In this document: piece after piece, positions 55,601 to 64,000 of the stretch | Position numbering within the stretch: the stretch's first letter is position 1 | Layout: every line of letters begins with the position of its first letter | Assembly (NCBI GenBank): GCA_911728455.2 | Contig: OU452222.1 | Span: forward strand, 4,834,108 to 4,898,107 | Source of the DNA: Marthasterias glacialis | Lineage: Eukaryota > Echinodermata > Asteroidea > Forcipulatida > Asteriidae | Direction: 5' to 3' | Length of the DNA stretch: 64,000 nt | Program-made: the position numbers and the translations under genes | Notes under the pieces: generated by a model | Seen by the model: only the letters and a program-made list of their open reading frames with translations | Told to the model about the DNA's origin: nothing | Database searches by the model: none

Positions 55601-56063
55601 GAGCCCTGATTGGCCTAGTGTGCCGCCCAGGTCTGTCCGCCGTATACGCGTACACTCGAGGGTAGAAGCCCAAACCTACCTTCGCATAAATGAGGTCAGC
55701 TTGGTGCGCAACAGCTAGTACGCAGTGACCTCAAGTCCCGGATCCCACCACAACCAGTACTGCGATGTGCGCGTAGTTTCCAACACTGTTTTTTTATGCA
55801 TTTTAAGAACTGCGCAAAGTGATTGCGACATGCCGTGTGCGCGCGCGCGAACTCTCCTCGAACGTATACACGCAGCAGAGAGAGCGCGGAGACCCACGCC
55901 CAAAAAATTGTGTTGACATAACCCGCCCAGAAGGATTTCACTCGGCTGTAGCATCGTGGCTGTGTTGGCATTTTAGCTTAAGAAATTGCCGTGATAGAAT
56001 CACTTTTGTGAAGTGCCGCACGTTCTTCTTGTTTGACAACCACAGTCATAAAAGAAAGTAAAG
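55601..56063 (+). promoter_or_regulatory. 5' flank of the PLAC8-like gene
   Basis: This stretch is richer in CpG than its surroundings (a GTGCGCGCGCGCG cluster near 55838), which could fit a promoter-proximal region. CTTGTTTGACAACCACAG ending at 56044 could be a splice acceptor for an untranslated first exon. No TATA box was placed with confidence. Confidence 0.35.
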
Positions 56064-56399
56064 ATGGGTGAATGGCAACATGGAATTTTCGGCTGCTTCG
56101 ACAACATCGGTCTGTGCATCTTCTCCTGGCTCATACCGTGCTATACCCACGGCAAGACGGCCGAGGCGCTGGGCGACGACTGCCTGCTATGCGGTCTGGC
56201 GATGTTCGTACCGCTCCTGAACCTCTACGCCCTGATCACCACCAGAGGCAAAGTGAGGGAAAATAAAGGCATCGAAGGCGGTATCGTTGGAGATTTGCTG
56301 ATGATCTGCTGCTGTGGAATCTGTGCATTGGTCCAGTCGGCAAATGAAATGGGCGTGCAGACGCCTCTCGGAGCTGCACAATCTATTGCTCGATCGTAA
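56064..56399 (+). CDS. PLAC8 / cornifelin-family cysteine-rich protein
   Basis: Intronless 111-aa frame, ATG in strong context (AAGATGG), TAA at 56397-56399. Family features in order: W-GIFGCFDN near the N-terminus, GLCIFSWLIPCYTHGKTAEALG (residues 16-37; the usual CPC is IPC here), DCLLCGLAMFVPLLNLYALITTRGKVREN with a membrane-like stretch and the R-K-R region, then GIEGGIVGDLLMICCCGICALVQSANEM, the CC-xx-C-LVQ signature. PLAC8 proteins are small, peripheral or membrane-associated and linked to cell growth, metal or ion handling and defence in different lineages; the role here is not known. Codon use is GC-rich and clearly unlike its flanks. Confidence 0.9.
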   Translation: MGEWQHGIFGCFDNIGLCIFSWLIPCYTHGKTAEALGDDCLLCGLAMFVPLLNLYALITTRGKVRENKGIEGGIVGDLLMICCCGICALVQSANEMGVQTPLGAAQSIARS

Positions 56400-59300
56400 T
56401 TTCTGAACTTTCTCCCTGCACAATTCCACTTATTTTTGCTTCAGTGCTTCAACACTAACGGGACAAAAAACATGGCGACGGGCTCATGGGCACCGCCACT
56501 GAAAGACCAGTACTACCACAGACTAAACCAAGCTAGCTAGTTGACACAGACAACGTACTGAGGTGTAGACTTATCTTTGAAATCGCATCATCTGAGAGGA
56601 CTGCTGTCATTTCAGTTCAAGCTAGGCTCACTCACACAGTCACACCACCATGGAAGTACATGTACATCCATGCTTGTACACACACACACACACCCTGTTC
56701 TACGCACCACCGGCTGGCCGTTAATTCGTCAAGCTCGACTGATTTAAAGGAAAAAGAGGTAGGCATCACTATTGGTACATTGTTACTCTCAGAACCAGCA
56801 AGAAAAATTCAACATGAAGAAAAGGGCTACGTGAACCATTGGCGGCTATTTTACAGTACAACAAAAATGCAACTCAACCACAGTACCTGGTGTATTAAAT
56901 TAAATATACTTCCAACACTTCCCATCATGGCCAGGTTAGAAGAAACAATAACAATCACTCAACGGAACAACTCAGGGGTTTCCCACACTAGATAACCTTG
57001 CCCTAAACTTTGCAGTTATGCTACAACAAAAGACATGGTCCACCTTGAACTCCTCTGTACTCTTCACTGCAAGAAGCGATCGTCACATCCAACCAGAAAC
57101 AATTTAATGAAAACATTACTTCAATCATTAGTTGAGCGAGGCAGTTCAGGAAGTTGTCACTTCTCCTATTAGTATTAGTATTACTATTATACTCATACTT
57201 GGCAATCCTGCTGAATGTTTATTCCACAGCCACAGCTAGTAGTAGTACAGTGCCAAGTCTTTTAAACTCAAAATATGTGAATATTGTTGATTCAATCCAT
57301 AAAATTGTCTCAGGGTAGGAACAAAATGGTTTTGACGATTTGGACAGGAAATGCCTGCATTAAAGAGTGACAACTCCCTGTTAGCCTTGCCCTTGACAAA
57401 GAAGCCGGAACAGAAAACTCTGCTCGATTTTTTTTTTTAATGCCAGGCCTGGTTGTTTAATTCCTGTACATAAAGACGAGGGTTTTTTCCCCTTTAAAAA
57501 AATTGTCTCTGGAGCATCAACAAAATTATTAAGTGACGGCTACCTTTTATAAGAGGTCACAAAGGTCGTTTCAGTCTTGCTGTGTCTAGTCAGTTTACCA
57601 CCTTGGGAATAAACCAAGTTAAGAAGGGGCTGGTGAGAAAAAAGAAAAGAAAAGAAAAACAGGTCCTTGCTTTCTTACATTCCAAATAGAGAATATTAGC
57701 TGATTGAGATACTAATTGAGATGTAGCGGTGGTAAACAACTCCCAAAAAATCCAAGTGCAAAACATTCATACAACTCGCCATCCAAAGTCTGATTGGTCA
57801 GAAGTGCTTGTTGGTCTGTCTATACATTGCAAGGAAATCTTCTTGAGGTTGGCTGGCCACCAACGAAATTGTTGTCATGTTTTCGAAATTCACGGTCACT
57901 CCATGTGAAAATCCAGGAAAGTGAGAAGAAAAAAAAGATAAAAATATGGATACTTGTTGAAGAATAAGAAGGCCCAATTGTAGAGAGGCAGGTAGCAAGA
58001 ATACAACTGTTTTATGTACTACTAGTTAAAATTATAGAAATTGTGTAATTTGCATTGTTGGGTATAATTATGCTTAGTGCTTACAATAATACATGTAGCT
58101 GTGAAGTACAATTGAAATGTTAAAATTTGATAATTCCAATTTGTTTTTGCATTTCAAAAGTTTTTCTATGATTGCATTTTCGGGTCTGTGACAAGGAACA
58201 GTTGAATCTTTCAAAACTTTTTTTGATATTTGACTGGTGTCATGATAATATTTCATTGAAGGCTGAAGTTAAGAGCACCGGACTTGCAAACATTTCTTTT
58301 CCACACACCCTTTACAATTGTGAAATGATAGTGGACAATATCGCTAGTGCTAGTAGACAAGGTTGCTTTTATGTCACATCACAGACTAGATATACTGTAT
58401 AAAACACTTCTTTACTCAGCACACACTACACTGTGCTACTTTACTTGCTGGGTGCTTTGGTTTACGAATCTATGACTATTGGACATAACTTTGCTAGAAA
58501 TATATTGGTCTCCAATGCAGTGTTTGTGTTAAATAGGCTGAATGACGTGTAGAAACTATTTTGCTTTGACCAACCATGGTTAGATTTACAACTCCAGTAT
58601 GCATCACGAACAATATCTAGACCATAGCTGGATAGCAGTACTGATTTTAAGTGGAACACCGAACAAACTTGTATTTTCTTGTTGCGAGTTTTACAGGGCA
58701 ATCTCACTAGGAATTGTTCACATCCAGATGCTGGATTTACTCTCGTTTCAGATTATGCAATATTTGAAGACTGTTCACACTCACACTCACGAAATAGACT
58801 GGCGATGCTACCTAAAATGCAGACCGTTTTAAAGTGATATGCCTTAAACTCTAATTTTTTTTAACAAAAGAAACAGAAATGGTATTTGGTACTCTATATT
58901 TTACTCATGGTACTTTTTATACTTTCATTTAGTTTACTGTATGATCACAATGGTGTTAAATTGTGTATCAAAGATGCATGTTACTGTAACTGTAAGTAGG
59001 TACAATGTGTTGGCAGTCGGGGATTGGTTAGTAGCAGACAGTGTCATTGATTATTATTATTTCATTTTTTTTTCAGCAGTAATTTTGTGTATGAGGACCC
59101 ATGGTTGAAAAATGTCGTTTGAGTACTCGTACTCCTAAGAAAACTGGACCAATTCTAAAGCTGCTACACCAGACTTAATCCGCTAGGAACTACACAAATC
59201 GTACTTAGCAGAAGCGAGTTGCCAGCCAAAAAAGGCCAGTGTGTCCATTGCTCGAATGGTCCCCGGTTTACTGAGCAAATGAGCTTGCCAGATGTCGGGC

Positions 59301-60145
59301 AATAGTTTTTTTAGCTGTGAAAACAGCTTTACATTTTGGCCTAGGTTGGTTGATGACAATAGTTTGCTGTACCACATCACTTACATTGACAATACAAAAT
59401 AAGAGGCTTGTTGGTCAAACATTGCTCTCAGTCCATTGAAACTGAAGTGGATGAGAACGCTTTTTGTGAATTAATACAAATACTGCAAGCCTAGGCCTTA
59501 ACAGTTATTGTGTTTGAACCACAGACCATGTTTGATAAAGGAATTGACCGACCCTAATTTTCTGTTTGATTTTTTCCAGTGTGTGACTGTAATACTGTAT
59601 AGAATTGACTTGTGTAGACTAGAGAAAAGAAAAAAAAAACCCTAAAACAAGCAACTCATATTGTCGGTCGATGGTATTTTGATCTGAACATACATGACCC
59701 CCCAACCCCAACCCCAAGTCATTGATGGATGTGGAAACTATGGTGGCATGTCACATAATTAGATTTAGACTGGGGGTGATCATTGAGCGTCATGGAAAAC
59801 ACGCCAACTCAACTGGGAAAAATGCAACCTGTGTGATAGATTTTCACGTGTGTTTTTTAACTTTGCACTCGCTGGTGAAAAAAAAACAAAAACAAATTAT
59901 ATGTGGGAAAATGGCTGTTACAATATTTAGGTAGCTTGTGTTTTCAAGGTTCAAATCAAAAGACAAACAGACTGATATCATTAGAACGAAACAACTCAAA
60001 CAGAAATGAAAACTGCAATGTCTTACACAAACGTCATGTATGTTGTAACATCACACTTCTCCAATCTAATGAATTCCCGTGTGTTGTTATCTTAGACATA
60101 AAATCTGGTGTCAATAAAAATAAATGCCTTGTCTTTATTAGTTTT
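56400..60145 (+). other. Repeat-poor downstream stretch, possible long 3' UTR
   Basis: No other gene or clear TIR element except a decayed one around 59160-59330. AATAAA at 60113-60118 and 60119-60124, followed by TGTCTTTATTAG, is a good polyadenylation context. Whether the transcript from 56064 reaches it is inference. Confidence 0.35.
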
Positions 60146-61626
60146 CATTGAACAAAGCTGTGGTTTACCAGTTTATGCTTTCATTATGTGTACTGTGTTG
60201 TGTTCTGAAATCCCCCTATCCTTGTGTTTAGTTTGTACCTACAACTTGGTCTGCCAATGGGGGTACACTGCCAAATTAAGGTGTTAAGTTGGTTCTTTTT
60301 GTATCTTATGAAAAATCCAGCACGGTGTTAATTTTTACCATTGCTACATCTTTGGTAAAATTAATATCGTGTTGGTGTTGTCACACATGATACTAACAGA
60401 ATCAGTTTAACACCTCAGTTTTTGTAGAAACATTATCAATGCTCAGATAAGTACCTGATCTCGACTAGGGGAAAAAGTGTGATTATATCAGTTGATTATA
60501 ATACACAATGCAGATTTATTATCATACAATGAATCACAATCACATGGTTTTAAATGTTTTAATTATTCCCCCTTTTCTTGCTAGAACACCCCCCAGTTCA
60601 ATGATGTACAATTAAATCATGGTTAAATTTGTCCAACTCATTTATACTTAATGAAATATAGGACACCTCAGAATTAGCCCCATACAAAACATTAGTTGCA
60701 TACAAAACATATCTCAAACATTAAACTAAATTGCAGATTCAATTCAAGACAAAGTACATGATTGTTAAAATTGTCTGAAAAGAAAATGATAAATTTTAAT
60801 CTGAAAGTTAACTGAACAAGTCCACGAAGCCTGTAGAGGACTATAATTCAGTCTAAAATTTAAATTACCCAATTCCCAACGGAACGTAAACGTATTTCGT
60901 TGTCACTAAGTTGTAAAACGTGAGCATTTATTCTAAATTTTCACTAGTTGATTGGATGGATAGTGTGTTTATTGATATAGGAATTTAATTTATTTTACCC
61001 TATAAAAAAATAAGTTTATAGAAGAGTGTGTACTTTCTACACAACATTTCGTTCTTGGGTAATATTTGATATCATTATTATGGCCTCTCAACTGATTAAA
61101 ACTGCATGCTGTCGGAGAAATGGAAAAACAAGGCGTGTTCGGAATCAACGTAGCGTGCCGAGATGGGTGATTCATGCAGCATTAATCGTCCCGTATGTTA
61201 GCGCGGCCTGCTGGGCGCCCCAGTTTGGCGAATCCCGGATACTATTTTGCATAATGTATAGCTACCGATGGGCGCGTAATTCATGAGTGTGGATGACCTT
61301 GGGCGAAGATCCTATGGTGTTTATTGCCGTCACAGGAATTGCATAATGAACCAAATGATTTAGGTAGCTGAATTCAGTTTGTGTTTGTTTTGAAGGAGTC
61401 TACACACTCAATGTATACACCAAGTTCCTGGCCAAACCAGCCTTGACCTAGCGGTCACACCTTCTTTAGTGTGTAGGCTACAAATTGCCCGGTCGTATCT
61501 TCGAATTGGGTCGAATAACTGTTGCATTGCCCGGCCGCACGGACCCTTTTACATTAATTACTCTTATTAACATCGTGTAGATCCGTACATTGACACCAAA
61601 CTCGTCAAATTCAACGAATCGTACTA
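60146..61626. other. No gene recognised
   Basis: AT-rich with short open frames and no repeats I could define. Confidence 0.35.
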
Positions 61627-61701
61627 ACACACAAGGACATTGACTCCCAAAATGGCGCAACCAAGATCCTTGTGACGATTACTTCATTTGAATCGGGTCA
61701 G
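61627..61701. mobile_element. Right-end fragment of the CACCTGACGTCAT TIR family
   Basis: ACATTGACTCCCAAAATGGC, GCAACCAAGATC and ATTTGAATCGGGTCA match the right end at 63904-63966. Confidence 0.6.
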
Positions 61702-62065
61702 ATGCATGGAACCCTCTTTACATCAACTTGTTATGTAATCGTTTTAACACTCTTTGCGTTAATGAGGAGTGTAGTTAATGCAAAGAGGAAACGTTGGGGT
61801 ACCCGTATAAAATTATAATATAAAATCAGAATGTATAATTATTCCATGGATTTGAATTTTTCATTTGTGTTTTGGTTTATTATGTTGACGGTATAAGGGG
61901 CCTATTTTGACGCAGTCGTTATATATTTTCTTTGATAATATGACAGTATTTTACGCAAGAATACTTTCCACATACTAATGTAACGTTTGTATCAGGTTTT
62001 AAGAGCAACGTATTTCCTTCCCTCCGTGCTTTATGCCACAGATAAAGGATCAGTGAAACTATTCG

Positions 62066-62297
62066 TGCTCTCTAAATGTAAGAGTGAACATTTCACTCGC
62101 TTGCCAGAGTGGTGTCGGTTTTGCTCTTTTAGGAGTGAAACTCACTCTTCACCACTCTTTTTTGAGTGAAAGTGGATTGAATTTCACTCAGAATGTAGTG
62201 AAAATACATGTTTTTCACTCTTGTCCGCCATATGGCTCCTTGCAAGAGTGGTATGGAGGACAAAAAGAGTGGTTTTTCACTCTTACATTAAGAGAAT
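62066..62297. mobile_element. TIR element with many GAGTG(A/G) motifs
   Basis: TCTCTAAATGTAAGAGTGAA on the left inverts to TTCACTCTTACATTAAGAGA on the right with one mismatch. Inside, GAGTGA, AAGAGTGG and TTTCACTC recur on both strands about a dozen times. Confidence 0.8.
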
Positions 62298-63148
62298 GAA
62301 AATAACATGCAGTAAAAAGCTTACTCTATATGATCTTGATATCAGTTACTTTTATCAACAAGTTTCATGGGAAATTATATAGACCATACCTTTGTTTACA
62401 AAAAGAGTGGCCGTGTTCATTTTCGGGCCTTTTGGGCAGGCTATAGATGTCAACAGAAGGTTGCTCATTGGCCAATCCTGCGCGCTGCGCATGCAAGATG
62501 TGCGTTTATACCATTGTTTACCACCTCTAAAGATGGCGGCGTGATGCTCCATTTTGGGAGTCAAATTGCATGCACACGATACTAAAGGCTATGGGGCGCG
62601 TCGCCTATACTCGTCAAGCACAGTAACACGCTCAGTGTGGAATCTGACTCTCAAACTATGGCGCCAAAAAAGATTTATCGTGGGTGATGACATCGGGCGA
62701 GTTCAGCAAGTCTTGAAAACACTTTTGTATGACGTGTATTGTGGTGGAAGAGTTTTCTCCCTCTGTTTGCTATAATGCTGAGTTAACCCTTGGTGAAATT
62801 TAAAGCTTGTTTCACAGGAAAGAGCAGGATACTTTACATTCACATTGCCCAATTTTCCAATGGTTGTGCAATTTTGCAGGCATCGGTTTACATGGTGTTC
62901 GTTCATTTTGATCTGTTAAACTTGGGTGTGACTCTACCGTATAGCAGGATGGAAAATGAAAATGAGATCATTTATAAGGCTATCAGTGTCATTTATCATT
63001 GCAATTCAATCTGTTTAAACTGGGAAAATATTCTGCACTATTATAAGCACGTGGTTGTCAAGGATCTGCCGATGTATAACACTGGGACATGATGAACATG
63101 TTCTGTACATGAATATAAAATATGTTCATGTTAAAAACAAACCAGACA
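62298..63148. other. No gene recognised
   Basis: Some GC-richer sequence at 62400-62700 but no exon with support. Confidence 0.35.
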
Positions 63149-63968
63149 ATTGACCCAATTCACCTGACGTCATCACAATAATCTTGGCCGCGCCAGTTTT
63201 GGAAGTCAAAATCTCCGTTTGTTATAAAGTCAATTGACCCAGTTCACATGACGTCATCGTCACAATAATCTTGGTTGCGCCATTTTGGTGGGCAATGTAT
63301 TACTGTGTTGTTCAGTGAAGTGCGCATTTTAGGCAACGCGGCGTTTACATGTAAACCTATTGACCACCAAAATGGTGAGCGTGGCACAGTCGGCGCGTGT
63401 GACGTGCGTGCAAGGGGTCAATAGTGCGCATTTTAGGTGACGCGGCGTTTACACGTGGGCCTATCCAGTTTGGTAAGACACTACGTCATATACGCGTGCG
63501 TATTGGTAGTACGCGCGTATATGTTTCGCTTACTTTCGGTTCCAAAACCGACATTCGTTTGTGTGTAATTTAACATAAAAACCTTGTTTTTTACGGTTAG
63601 AGAAATTTCTTAAAACAAAGGAGAACATCATCAAGAAGATTTTGTGTCTGCACAACTAATAATGTGTCAAACACAACCATGGGGCTTCTGATGATGTTTG
63701 GAGCCGGAACGTGTGAAGTGGGGTTGTTTATGCTGTAATGACGTCAGACTTATCAATAGGATTGACCCCTTGTTGCACACACGTCACACGCAGAGACTGT
63801 TCCATCCACGTTCAGCATTTTGGAAGTCAGTAGGTATAGCCCATACAATCATGAAAACGCCGCGCCGCCTAAAATGCCTACCACACCGTTTTACACACAG
63901 GGACATTGACTTCTAAAATGGCGCAACCAAGATTGTTGTGATGATGACGTCAAGTGAATTAGGTCAAT
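63149..63968. mobile_element. CACCTGACGTCAT TIR element, composite
   Basis: Left end ATTGACCCAATTCACCTGAC and right end TCAAGTGAATTAGGTCAAT are inverted. A second left end (CAATTGACCCAGTTCACATG) begins at 63231, and GTGCGCATTTTAGG plus ACGCGGCGTTTACA appears twice (about 63322 and 63426), so two copies are nested or partly duplicated. Confidence 0.75.
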
Positions 63969-64000
63969 ACTCTGGCTTCCAAAATGAGTGAGCGTGTTCC

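Noticed and set aside
1..64000. CRISPR arrays or bacterial defence operons
   Set aside because: The tandem arrays have no unique spacers and the window is clearly eukaryotic.

Overview
This is a stretch of animal nuclear genome. The genes have introns with GT-AG (and two GC-AG) borders, there are no operons, and most of the sequence is repeats: short elements with terminal inverted repeats (TIRs), tRNA-derived SINEs, decayed LINEs and minisatellites. The repeat style, the many ACATGTA-type words, an SLC10 gene pair and an intronless PLAC8 gene suggest a marine invertebrate deuterostome, most likely an echinoderm. That taxonomic call is inference only.

Layout. (1) 1-9 kb: the last coding exon (5142-5998, + strand) of an unidentified gene whose product is Ser/Gly/Asn-rich and ends in a CaaX-like Cys-Arg-Leu-Ile. 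Just upstream is a TIR element whose left arm is amplified five times. Downstream are a probable 3' UTR and two minisatellites. (2) 9-19.7 kb: no gene seen. It holds TIR elements, an unusual array of twelve 64-bp palindromic units enclosed by long inverted arms, SINEs and a 22-bp minisatellite. (3) 19.8-25.6 kb: SLC10-type transporter gene 1, five coding exons, 332 aa. (4) 25.6-41.4 kb: no gene seen; TIR elements, a LINE fossil broken by two datable insertions, and three copies of one ~750-bp TIR family. (5) 41.4-51.6 kb: SLC10-type gene 2, the tandem paralogue, with the same five-exon structure, 351 aa. Its introns are swollen by 29-bp and 45-bp minisatellites and by TIR elements. (6) 51.6-55.6 kb: a SINE-like element and the 3' end of an L2/CR1-like LINE. 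(7) 56.06-56.40 kb: an intronless PLAC8-family gene with a long repeat-poor downstream stretch that may be its 3' UTR. (8) 60-64 kb: no gene seen; TIR elements.

The two transporters are the functional core. Both keep the residues that form the sodium sites in the SLC10 family (Q in SQF, SN after CPGG, S and T around the MT motif, E and Q of ETGxQN), so both are predicted Na+-coupled organic-anion or steroid-conjugate carriers. They arose by tandem duplication and share patches of near-identical DNA beside strongly diverged DNA, which suggests gene conversion. Both keep an unusual GC donor at intron 1. I found no convincing new multi-gene system. The notable points are structural: the GC-AG introns, the conversion-like mosaic, insertions that can be read against an empty paralogous site, and palindrome-based satellite elements.
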